This document shows positions 33,725-41,417 of a stretch of DNA of 64,000 bases, piece by piece. Below the pieces are notes generated by a model. It was not told the DNA's origin and did not search any database. It saw nothing but the letters and a program-made list of their open reading frames with translations. Position 1 is the first letter of the stretch; the number at the start of each line of letters is the position of its first letter. The stretch spans positions 35,756-99,755 of the forward strand of contig JALNWQ010000017.1 of assembly GCA_023230855.1 (NCBI GenBank), given 5' to 3'. The DNA comes from Solirubrobacteraceae bacterium. Lineage in GTDB: Bacteria > Actinomycetota > Thermoleophilia > Solirubrobacterales > Solirubrobacteraceae. Made by a program: the position numbers and the translations under genes.

Positions 33725-33962
33725 GGGTGTCGGTACCGGGTCGGAGGGTCAGGCGACGATCGCGGTGGCGATCGCGGCGAGGAGCAGGGTCTCGACGGCG
33801 ATGACGGCCCGCACCTGCGGGCCCGGGCCACGGCCGGCTCGACCACGTCGGTCACCGATCGAGCGTAGCGCCGGCCCGCCCTTTTCACAATGATGATGTG
33901 TAAACGTCGCCCGGTCACCGACGTCGTGGGCGCGACCGGCTCGAGACCGGCGCACGGCCACC

Positions 33963-34388
33963 TCAGCCCCGCTCCAGCGCCTCCGCCACCGCGGCGAGCC
34001 GGTCAGGAGCCATCTCGGCCTCGAAGAGCGCGAACAGCTCGCGCTCCTCCAGGCGCACGTGCGCGGCGAGACGCTCCCCCAGGTCGTGCAGCAGCTCTGG
34101 CGGAGCGTCGGGGTCGGCGGCGACGGCATCGGCCCGCGCCCGGATCGCGACGTGGTCGCCGAGCGCGCGGACCAGGAGCGGATGGTGGGCGTCTCCGTCG
34201 CGGGCGTACGCGGGGAAGAGCACCTCCTCCTCGTCGCGGAAGTGCCGGCGGCCGTCGGGCCAGAACGCGAGGAAACGCTCGCGGGCCGCGGAAGCCCCGG
34301 CCGCGTCGGCACGTCGCAACGCCTGGGCGACGACGAGCGCCACGTGGTGGTCGCGCGACAGGGACGCCAGCGCCGGGCTGCGCCTCAT
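33963..34388 (-). CDS. Hemerythrin HHE domain protein
   Basis: 141-aa four-helix protein with the hemerythrin ligand pattern: SRDHHVALV, FRDEEEVLFPAY, HHPLLVRALGDHVAIRARA and HVRLEERELFALFE supply the His and Glu ligands of a non-haem di-iron site. Such proteins bind O2 or NO or sense iron and redox state. ATG 34388 overlaps the stop of the SufR-like regulator (ATGA), so the pair is one operon under the palindrome at 35098-35122. Confidence 0.85.
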   Translation of the reverse strand: MRRSPALASLSRDHHVALVVAQALRRADAAGASAARERFLAFWPDGRRHFRDEEEVLFPAYARDGDAHHPLLVRALGDHVAIRARADAVAADPDAPPELLHDLGERLAAHVRLEERELFALFEAEMAPDRLAAVAEALERG

Positions 34389-35089
34389 CGCGCCCGCTCC
34401 ACCGGCGAGGCCCCCGTCGCCGGCGCTGCGTCCACCAGGCCCCGGATCTCGACCCCGCACCCGGCGCTCGTCGGGTCGGCGGGCCGGAACGCGTCGAGCG
34501 TCCCGTCGGGGTCGATGACGTCGAGCAGCCCGGCGGTGATCCCCTCGTGCAACGCGCAGACGATCCGCTCCGCCCCGGTCACGGCGTCGCGGTAGGGGCA
34601 GTTGTCGAGGCAGTACGCGACGCGCCCGGGCGCCGCCGGGACCGGGCGCGGACGGAACCCCATCGCCGCCAGCGCGGTGCGGAACCGTCGCTCCGCGCTC
34701 TCCGGGCCGGGCCGGGGGGCGATCTCACGGCCGATCCGCCGGCCCGTCGCCACGACGTCGGCCGGGCCGTCCCCGGCGTCCCCGATCGCCCGGGCGAGCC
34801 AGCGGCTGAGCTCGGCGTAGGCGGCGGGCGGGTCCCCGCCCGGGGCGGCGTCGGCGCTCACCGTCCACCGGTCGCGCGGCCGGCCGCGGGCGATCCGCTC
34901 CCGGTCCCGGTCGACGAGCCCCGCCTCGTGCAGCCGCTCCAGGTGCAGGCGCACGCCGTTGGGGTGCAGTCCGAGGCGACCGGCGAGCTCGTCGGTCCCG
35001 GCGGCGCGTCGCAGCTCCCCGAGGAGCGCGAAGAGCCGCGCCCGGGTGGGCTGCGCGAGCACCCCGTCCGACGGTGGCGGAACGTCCAC
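34385..35089 (-). CDS. SufR-like winged-helix regulator with C-terminal cysteine motif
   Basis: 234 aa. The N-terminal winged helix (LAQPTRARLFALLGELRRAAGTDELAGRLGLHPNGVRLHLERLHEAGLVDR) is of the ArsR/DeoR-like type found in SufR. The C-terminal domain contains YCLDNCPYRDAV, a Cys-Ala-Leu-His-Glu-Gly motif and a final GCGVEI, the same order of cysteines by which SufR-type repressors bind an Fe-S cluster. I infer an iron-sulfur or NO sensor controlling itself and the hemerythrin gene behind it. No suf operon is in the window. GTG 35089 start; operator-like palindrome begins 9 nt upstream. Confidence 0.75.
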   Translation of the reverse strand: MDVPPPSDGVLAQPTRARLFALLGELRRAAGTDELAGRLGLHPNGVRLHLERLHEAGLVDRDRERIARGRPRDRWTVSADAAPGGDPPAAYAELSRWLARAIGDAGDGPADVVATGRRIGREIAPRPGPESAERRFRTALAAMGFRPRPVPAAPGRVAYCLDNCPYRDAVTGAERIVCALHEGITAGLLDVIDPDGTLDAFRPADPTSAGCGVEIRGLVDAAPATGASPVERAR

Positions 35090-35097
35090 CCGCCGAG

Positions 35098-35122
35098 CTT
35101 CTCACACTCCTGGTGGGAGAAG
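35098..35122. promoter_or_regulatory. 25-bp palindrome upstream of the SufR-like gene
   Basis: CTTCTC-A-CAC (35098-35107), centre TCCTG, GTG-G-GAGAAG (35113-35122): both tiers pair, one mismatched position between them. Nine bases from the regulator's GTG, ideally placed for autoregulation. Confidence 0.55.
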
Positions 35123-35166
35123 GGCGCGCCGCGGCTGCCGACCAGGCCCTCCCCCGCGCCTGCCGG

Positions 35167-36162
35167 TCACTCCCGCGGCGCGCAGAGCGCCAGCCCGAAG
35201 AGGCCCGCCGGGTCGGTGAGCAGCCGCTCCAGGCGCAGGCCGGCCGCGGCCAGGTCGCCGCGCAACCGCGCCGGGGTGAACTTCGACGAGATCTCGGTCC
35301 GCAGGTCCTGCCCGGCCACGAACGGCACCCGCAGGTCGAGCGCCTCGACGTGGACGACGTGCTCGCGGGTGGCGCGCAGGCGGATGTCGATCCACTCCCG
35401 CTCGCGGTCGAAGAACGCGACGTGCTCGTACTCGGCGACCGGGAAGTCCGCGCCGAGCTCGCGGTTGACGACGCGCAGGACGTTGCGGTTGAACGCGCTC
35501 GTCACCCCGGCGCCGTCGTTGTACGCCGCCTCGATGACCGCCGGGTCCTTCACGAGGTCGACGCCCAGCAGCAGCCGGCCGTCGGCGTCGAGCAGCCGGG
35601 CGATGCGGCGCAGCGCGTGCCGGCGGCTGCCGGGCGGCAGGTTGCCGATCGTCCCGCCGAGCATCGCCACCAGACGCGGACCGACCGGGTCGGGCACGAG
35701 GTCCAGGTCGGCGAGGAAGTCCCCGACGATCCCGTGGACGTCGGTCCCGTACTCGGTGGCGATCGCGGCGCTGCACGCCTCGACGGTGATCGCGCTGACG
35801 TCGAGCGGCACGAACCGGCGCAACGTCCCCTCGGCCGCCATCGCGTCGAGCAGCACCCGGGTCTTCGTCGCGTACCCGGCACCGAGCTCGACGAGCTCGA
35901 CCGCCCCGGTGGCCCGGGCGACGTCGCCGGCGTGCGCCACGAGGATCGACCGCTCGGTGCGGGTGGGGTAGTACTCCGGCAACTCGCAGATCTCGGCGAA
36001 GAGCGCGGACCCGCGATCGTCGTAGAGGTGCTTCGGCGGCAGCTCGCGGAAGGGGGCGGTCAGGCCGTCGAGGACGTCGTCGGCGAGGGTGCGCGGCACC
36101 GGCGCGTCGGCGACGCTCAACCGGACGTCGGCGGCGAGCGCGACGGGCTCGGGGACGCTCAT
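35167..36162 (-). CDS. egtD: L-histidine N-alpha-methyltransferase EgtD
   Basis: 331 aa. PPKHLYDDRGSALFAEICELPEYYPTRTERSIL is the EgtD N-terminal signature; VELGAGYATKTRVLLDA is the SAM-binding loop, with VPLDVS binding the ribose, and EYEHVAFFDREREWIDIRLRA plus TEISSKFTP the histidine-binding pocket. It trimethylates histidine to hercynine, the first step of ergothioneine synthesis. ATG 36162 overlaps the egtB stop (ATGA), so egtB-egtD is one transcript. Length equals the characterised enzymes. Confidence 0.95.
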   Translation of the reverse strand: MSVPEPVALAADVRLSVADAPVPRTLADDVLDGLTAPFRELPPKHLYDDRGSALFAEICELPEYYPTRTERSILVAHAGDVARATGAVELVELGAGYATKTRVLLDAMAAEGTLRRFVPLDVSAITVEACSAAIATEYGTDVHGIVGDFLADLDLVPDPVGPRLVAMLGGTIGNLPPGSRRHALRRIARLLDADGRLLLGVDLVKDPAVIEAAYNDGAGVTSAFNRNVLRVVNRELGADFPVAEYEHVAFFDREREWIDIRLRATREHVVHVEALDLRVPFVAGQDLRTEISSKFTPARLRGDLAAAGLRLERLLTDPAGLFGLALCAPRE

Positions 36163-37403
36163 GCGACGTCCCCGGCCGGACGGACGCCCGCGAAGAGCTG
36201 GCACCGCCGCGGCAGGTCCCAGTTGCGGAACGTCGTCGTCGCCACCCGCGGGTGCGCGGCGAACGACCCGCCGCGCAGCACCGGCATCCCGCGGTCGAAG
36301 AAGACCTCGGAGTACTCGGGGTACGGGTCGGCGACGAACCCGGGGTACCCGTCGAAGGTCGTCGCGGTCCACTCCCACGCCGCGCCGACGTCGTCGAGCA
36401 CGCCCACGGCGGCGGCGTGCTCCCACTCCGCCTCGGTCGGCAGCCGCAGCCCGCGGTGCCGACAGAGCGCCCGCGCCTCGAACCAGCTCAGGTGGCAGGC
36501 GACGTCGTCGTCGTGCGCGTCCGCCGGCGGGCCGGGGTCGGGCGATCCGGTCGGGCGGTGCGGCGCGCGGTCGGGGTCCCGGCGCCACGCCCACCCGTCG
36601 TCGCCCCACCACCGGCGGTCGTCGTACCCGCCGTCGGCGGCGAACGCGCGCTGGTCGCCCACCGACAGCGGCCGCGACGCGATCCGGTACGGCGCGAGGG
36701 TGCGGTGGTGGCGGGGCCGCTCGTTGTCGTAGGCGAACCGCTGGCCGTCGACGCCGTCGTCGGTCCCGATCGGGACCCGGCCGCCCGGCATCTCCACCAG
36801 GCGGAGCGGCCCGCCGGCGCCGCGGGGAGGCCGGGTGAGGTGCGGACGCAGGCCGGCGAGCGCCATCGCCTGGAGCATCGTCTCGGTGTGCTGCAGCTCG
36901 TGACGCAGGACGAGCTCGTGGCGCCGCGGGTCGACGCCGCACCGGTCGGTCGCGTCGAGCGCCCGCTCGCGGACGTCGTCGAGGTACCGCAGCGCGCCGG
37001 GCAGGTCCAGCAGGTCGAGGTCGCCACGGGTGGCGCGCGGGGTCTCGAACGCGTCGTAGAGCGCGGCGAGGTCCGGCCGGAGCAGCTCGCCTCCGCCGTG
37101 CCGGTGCACGAGCCACAGGTCCTCGAACGCGGCGACGTGCGCCAGGTCCCAGACGAGCGGGCTCATCCGCGGGTCGACCTGGCGCTCCAGCGCGTCGCGC
37201 GGGATCCCGTCGACGAGGGCGAGCGTGCGCCGGCGGACGGCGAGCATCGCGGCGACCGGGTCGGCGGGCAGCGGCTGACGGTGCGGGCCCGGATCGTCCG
37301 ACGGGAGCGCCCGGTCGACGTCGACGCCGGCCGGGTCGCGTTCGCGTTCGGGCCGGGTGGGCGCGTGGTGGTGGAGCTCGGACGTCACGGCGGTGGGGTG
37401 CAC
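36159..37403 (-). CDS. egtB: Hercynine oxygenase / sulfoxide synthase EgtB
   Basis: 414 aa. The N-terminal DinB_2-like domain presents the three-His iron site: WDLAHV (His89) and LVLRHELQHTETM (His168, His172). The C-terminal FGE-sulfatase domain follows (EMPGGRVPIGTDD, NERPRHHRTLAPYRIASRPLSVGD, LPTEAEWEHAAA, LRGGSFAAHPRV). It joins cysteine or gamma-glutamylcysteine to hercynine. GTG 37403 is chosen for the GGAGGG nine bases upstream; frame stays open to 37514. EgtA, EgtC and EgtE are not adjacent. Confidence 0.93.
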   Translation of the reverse strand: MHPTAVTSELHHHAPTRPERERDPAGVDVDRALPSDDPGPHRQPLPADPVAAMLAVRRRTLALVDGIPRDALERQVDPRMSPLVWDLAHVAAFEDLWLVHRHGGGELLRPDLAALYDAFETPRATRGDLDLLDLPGALRYLDDVRERALDATDRCGVDPRRHELVLRHELQHTETMLQAMALAGLRPHLTRPPRGAGGPLRLVEMPGGRVPIGTDDGVDGQRFAYDNERPRHHRTLAPYRIASRPLSVGDQRAFAADGGYDDRRWWGDDGWAWRRDPDRAPHRPTGSPDPGPPADAHDDDVACHLSWFEARALCRHRGLRLPTEAEWEHAAAVGVLDDVGAAWEWTATTFDGYPGFVADPYPEYSEVFFDRGMPVLRGGSFAAHPRVATTTFRNWDLPRRCQLFAGVRPAGDVA

Positions 37404-37658
37404 GGGCTTCTGCCCTCCCGGTTGACGGGTGCTCTTGCGGACTCCGCGGACGGCCCGCGCCACGCTGGGGCGCGTGCGGCCGATCCGGGTGCGGATCGGT
37501 CGCCGGTCGACCACGGCTCGACCCGAGTCTGGCGGGTCCCGTACCCCGTCGCAACGGAGGGGAACCGGATAGGGATAGACGGGTTGACGGACGGGCCGGG
37601 CGAGCGCGGCGGCCCGGAGCCGAGTGGCGCGGGAGCCGGCGTCCGACGTCGACGCCGG

Positions 37659-38261
37659 TCAGCCGGCGACGACGCCCGCCTCGACCGCCGCGGCGCGGTA
37701 GGCGACGGCGAGCGTGTCGACGGTCTCGTGGGCGTTGAGGCCGCTGGGGTTCGGCACGACCCACAGGGCGGCGCCCGCGAACGGACCGTCGATCCGGTCG
37801 GGCTGGCGGCCCGGGACGGCCTTGCGCTCGCCGAACGCGTCGCGGTACGCGGTGATCCCGGCGATCGCGACGACGCGCGGCCGGCGCTCGGCGACGAGCC
37901 GCGTCAGGCGCTCGCCGCCCTCCCGCAGCTCGTCCTTCGTCAGCTCCGACGCCTTCACCGTGGCGCGCCTCACGAGGTTCGTGATCCCGATGCCCCGCTC
38001 GAGCATGTGGGCCCGGTCGGCGTCGTCCATCCCGTCGGTCCGCGACAGCTCGTAGCCGGTGATCCCCGCCCGGTGCAGCGCCGGGTAGAACCGGTTGCCG
38101 GGGTGCGAGAAGTGCGTCTGCACCGCGGCGGTCCACAGCCCGGGGTTGATCCCGACGAAGAGGAGCTTGAGCGTCGGCCCGTCGGGCGGCGGCGGGCCGA
38201 GGAGGTCCTGCACCTCGTGGTCCCGGAACGCCTCGAGCTCGGCACGGGTGAACGACGCCAT
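37659..38261 (-). CDS. mug: Mismatch-specific uracil/thymine DNA glycosylase (Mug/TDG family)
   Basis: 200 aa. KLLFVGINPGLWTAAVQTHFSHPGNRFYPALHRAGIT contains the GINPG active-site motif (37-41) with the catalytic Asn, and WVVPNPSGLNAH (~167-177) is the second Mug motif that inserts into DNA. ITNLVRRATVKASELTKDEL is also typical. It removes uracil or thymine opposite guanine, useful in a GC-rich genome where deaminated 5-methylcytosine or cytosine is common. Monocistronic, with about 255 nt of noncoding DNA downstream of it before egtB's promoter region. Confidence 0.92.
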   Translation of the reverse strand: MASFTRAELEAFRDHEVQDLLGPPPPDGPTLKLLFVGINPGLWTAAVQTHFSHPGNRFYPALHRAGITGYELSRTDGMDDADRAHMLERGIGITNLVRRATVKASELTKDELREGGERLTRLVAERRPRVVAIAGITAYRDAFGERKAVPGRQPDRIDGPFAGAALWVVPNPSGLNAHETVDTLAVAYRAAAVEAGVVAG

Positions 38262-38358
38262 CGCCGTGATCCTGCCGCACGACGCCCGGCGCCCGCGGGC
38301 CGGCCGCCGGGGCGGCGCCCGGCGCCCGGACCGACGCCCCGGCCCGCTCCCCGCCGGC

Positions 38359-38739
38359 TCAGACGAACTCGGTGAACGTGTGGACGACCCGCGCCTTGCC
38401 GCGCTTGCAGGTGACCTTCGAGGAGAACTGACCGCGCAGCGTCTTCCCGCGCCTCTCGGTGCACCGGTACCGCACGACGGCCTTGCGGCAACGGCCGGTC
38501 TGCGACCCGCGGCACTTGTGGAACGCCTTGACGACCTTCTTGCCGGTCGCGCAGCTCGTGCGCGTGACCTGGATCGACGTGACGTACGACGGCCCCATCG
38601 CGCGGCCCTCCTTGGCCGAGTAGCGACACGATGCGGCGTCGGCGGGCGCGGCGGACGCGGTGAGCACGACGACCGCCGTGAGCAGCGCGACGGCGAGGAG
38701 CGCCAGGCGGCGGAGCGGCGGATGGATGGAGCTGGTCAT
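38359..38739 (-). CDS. Small secreted basic cysteine-rich protein, 126 aa
   Basis: Signal peptide (LALLAVALLTAVVVLTASAAPADA-AS) and a mature domain of about 85 residues, rich in Lys/Arg and containing six cysteines (SCRYSA, TSCATG, HKCRGS, GRCRKA, YRCTER, VTCKRG), which would make three disulfides. The evenly spaced strands suggest a compact beta-domain; no family recognised. ATG 38739, 35 nt downstream of the double SGNH gene and possibly cotranscribed. Confidence 0.65.
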   Translation of the reverse strand: MTSSIHPPLRRLALLAVALLTAVVVLTASAAPADAASCRYSAKEGRAMGPSYVTSIQVTRTSCATGKKVVKAFHKCRGSQTGRCRKAVVRYRCTERRGKTLRGQFSSKVTCKRGKARVVHTFTEFV

Positions 38740-38774
38740 CGGTGGGTCCTGGGTCGGATCGGATGGTCGGACGG

Positions 38775-40112
38775 TCACGGGATCGCCTGGAACGCGGGCG
38801 GCTCGGGTGGGAGCGGACGGGCGAGCGGCAGCAGCGCGCGCAACCGACGGGCGAGGGCCGCGGCGCCCGAGGGCGTCAGGTGGATGCCGTCGGGCTGGAA
38901 CCACGAGGACCGTCCGGCGCTGTCGCGCTGCCAGTCGACGAGCGTCACGCGGGCACCCGTCCGGGCGGCGATCCGCCGCATGTTGTGGGCCGACCGGTTG
39001 TCGGCGCCCCCGGCGGCACGGGGCGTGACGAGCGCCAGCGACCGCTCCGGGCCGAGCAGGCGCAGCAGGCGGCGGACGTCGGACTCCGTGACCACCCCGT
39101 TCGTGCCGAGCTGCACGACGACGAGGCGCGGCAACCGTCCGGCGCGGGCGAGTCGCCGCACGACCGCGGTCCCCTCGCCGATCTGCCGGCAGCCGTGGGC
39201 GTCGACGGTGAACCCGACCCGCGCCGCCTCGGGCATCGCCCCCAGCAGCACCGAGTCCCCGATGACGAGCGGCGCACGGCCCGGGACGGTGCGGCGTGAC
39301 GGGCCGACGACCCGCACGCCCCCGCATCCGCCCTGCTTCGCGACCGTGCCCCGCCCCGCCCGCGACCCCGCCGGGCCGACGACCGCCGCGTCGCGGGCGC
39401 CGTCCCGCGTCACGGTCGCGCCCGCGGTCCGGAGGGCGACCCGGCGTGCCGCGGCGGGCGGTCCGGGGATCGGGACGAACGCGTCGATCGCGGGCTCCGG
39501 CCGCGGGAAGTGGCGCAGGGTGGCCCGGAGCATGCGCGCGTACCCGGCCGCGCCGCGGGCCTGCAGATGGATCCCGTCCGGCGCGAGCCACCCGGCGCGC
39601 CCGCTCGACGTCCGGGCCCAGTCGGCCAGGACGACCGTCCGCCACTTGCGGGCGGCACGGCGGTAGGCGGCCGCGGTGGGCCCCGTCCACGGCACCGGTC
39701 CGCGGGGCGTCACGAGCACGAGCGTGCGGGACGTCCCGACCACGCGACGCAGGCGGACGACGTCGGCGTACCGCTGCGGGCCGTTCGTCCCCAGCGCCCA
39801 CACGATCATCCGCGGGAGCGTCCCGGCGGCCCGTCGCGCCCGGATCATCGCCAGTCCGGCCGACATCTGCCGGGCGCACTGCGCGTCGACCTCGAACCCG
39901 GCGCGGGCGATCTCCGGCACGGCGCCCGCGACGACGGAGTCCCCGATGACGAGCGGCGCCCGCGCGCCGTCGACGGCGTCACGGGCGGCGGACCGGTGCA
40001 GGTGGGGCCCGCACGCCGCCGCCGGGACGGTCCACAGCAGGGCCAGGACGACGCCGGCCACCGAGGCGGCCACCGCGCCGGGCCGTGATCGACGGGGGCG
40101 TCGACGGTGCAC
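38775..40112 (-). CDS. Secreted protein with two tandem SGNH-hydrolase domains
   Basis: 445 aa. After a signal peptide (AACG), domain 1 (~50-210) has APLVIGDSVVAGAVPE, ALGTNG and APDGIHLQARGAAGYA; domain 2 (~285-435) repeats the plan with APLVIGDSVLLGAMPE, QLGTNG and QPDGIHLTPSGAAALA. GDS supplies the Ser nucleophile, TNG the oxyanion Asn and DGIH the Asp-His pair, so both halves look catalytically complete. A linker with Gly/Arg and one CGG separates them. Such enzymes deacetylate or transfer acetyl groups on surface polymers. Divergent from the CapA-like gene across 57 nt. Confidence 0.85.
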   Translation of the reverse strand: MHRRRPRRSRPGAVAASVAGVVLALLWTVPAAACGPHLHRSAARDAVDGARAPLVIGDSVVAGAVPEIARAGFEVDAQCARQMSAGLAMIRARRAAGTLPRMIVWALGTNGPQRYADVVRLRRVVGTSRTLVLVTPRGPVPWTGPTAAAYRRAARKWRTVVLADWARTSSGRAGWLAPDGIHLQARGAAGYARMLRATLRHFPRPEPAIDAFVPIPGPPAAARRVALRTAGATVTRDGARDAAVVGPAGSRAGRGTVAKQGGCGGVRVVGPSRRTVPGRAPLVIGDSVLLGAMPEAARVGFTVDAHGCRQIGEGTAVVRRLARAGRLPRLVVVQLGTNGVVTESDVRRLLRLLGPERSLALVTPRAAGGADNRSAHNMRRIAARTGARVTLVDWQRDSAGRSSWFQPDGIHLTPSGAAALARRLRALLPLARPLPPEPPAFQAIP

Positions 40113-40169
40113 GCGGCGACTCTGACAGATCCCCGCCCGGCGCGCCGGTCGTTCGTCGAGACTGCCGGC

Positions 40170-41303
40170 ATGGACCGTCCGTCACGACCGGCCGCGACGA
40201 CGACGGCGACGCTCGCCGTCGCCCTGTCGGCGCTCCTGGCCGTCCCCTCCCCCGCCGTCCCGTCGACGCCGCGGTCCGCGCGACCGGCGACGACGCCTCC
40301 ACGCACCGCCGTGCCGCTGACGATCGTGGCCGGCGGCGACCTGCTCGTCCACGGGCCGGTGTGGCGCGCGGCGTGGTCCGCCGGCGCGGAGCGCCGCTAC
40401 GCGTTCGCCCGGTTGCTCGCCCCGATCTCGCCGACCGTGCGCCGGGCGCACGTCGCGATCTGCCACCTGGAGACCCCGTTGACGCCCGGTCCGCCGCGGG
40501 GCTATCCGACGTTCCGCACCCCCACCGCGCTCGCCGACGGCGTGCGGCGCACGGGCTACGACGTCTGCACCACGGCGAGCAACCACAGCCTGGACGCCGG
40601 GACGCACGGGATCACCACGACGCGCCGCGCGGCCGCCCGCGCCGGGGTGCCGCTGCACGGGATCGCACGCAGCGCGGAGGAGCGTCGGGCGATCCCCGTC
40701 GTCCGCACCCGGTCCGGCGTGCGCGTCGCGGTCCTGTCGTACACCGAGTCGACGAACGGGATCCCGCTGCCGCGGCCGTGGAGCGTGGCGCTCGCGCGCC
40801 CGGACGAGATCCTCCGCGACGCCCGCCGCGCCCGCGCGCGCGGGGCTGACGCGGTCGTCGTCAACCTCCACGCCGGCGACGAGTACCGCACCACCCCGAG
40901 CGCCACGCAACGCAGGTTGGCGGGGATCCTCGCCCGGTCCCCGTCGATCACCGCGGTGGTCGGGCAGCACGCGCACGTGCCGCAGCCGATCACCTGGATC
41001 GCCGGCACCCCGGTCGCGTACGGGGCCGGGAACCTCCTGTCGAACCAGAGCCCCGGTTGCTGCCACGCCGCCTCGCAGGGCGGCTATCTCGTCCGCATCC
41101 GGTCGACCGCCAGGCGCCGGGCCACCGGACGCGGGTTCGTCGTCCGTCCGCGACGGGTGGAGTACGTGCCGACGTTCGTCACGCGGCCCGGCTACCGGGT
41201 CGTCCCGGCCCTCGCGAGCCGGGCCACCGGCGCGCGGGAGTCGGCGCGCCGCACGATCGCGATCGTCGGCCGCTCCGCGCGAATCCGTCCGGTCATCCGC
41301 TGA
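40170..41303 (+). CDS. CapA family (poly-gamma-glutamate/capsule) secreted metallophosphatase-fold protein
   Basis: 377 aa. Signal sequence then TIVAGGDLLVHGPVW, HVAICHLETPLT, VCTTASNHSLDAGTHGI, VLSYTEST, VVVNLHAGDEY and VVGQHAHVPQPI, the ordered His/Asp/Asn motifs of the PGA_cap domain, a calcineurin-like metallophosphatase fold. Capsule-biosynthesis homologues are needed for export or anchoring of polyglutamate; other members have unknown roles. The polyglutamate synthase genes capB/capC are absent, so capsule synthesis is not implied. It lies between SGNH and MBOAT genes. Confidence 0.85.
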   Translation: MDRPSRPAATTTATLAVALSALLAVPSPAVPSTPRSARPATTPPRTAVPLTIVAGGDLLVHGPVWRAAWSAGAERRYAFARLLAPISPTVRRAHVAICHLETPLTPGPPRGYPTFRTPTALADGVRRTGYDVCTTASNHSLDAGTHGITTTRRAAARAGVPLHGIARSAEERRAIPVVRTRSGVRVAVLSYTESTNGIPLPRPWSVALARPDEILRDARRARARGADAVVVNLHAGDEYRTTPSATQRRLAGILARSPSITAVVGQHAHVPQPITWIAGTPVAYGAGNLLSNQSPGCCHAASQGGYLVRIRSTARRRATGRGFVVRPRRVEYVPTFVTRPGYRVVPALASRATGARESARRTIAIVGRSARIRPVIR

Positions 41304-41417
41304 CCGCCGCCGCGCCGGGCCCGCCCGTCCCGCCCGACCGACCCCCTCCCGCCGCACCGGACGGCTAACCTGCCGCCGGCACGACCGGGCGCGCGGCCGC
41401 CGTCCCGTGCCCCGGCC

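Noticed and set aside
33880..33905. AT-rich TTTCACA-ATGATGA-TGTGTAAA palindrome as an operator
   Set aside because: Imperfect arms and no clear gene start next to it; noted only as a local AT-rich island.
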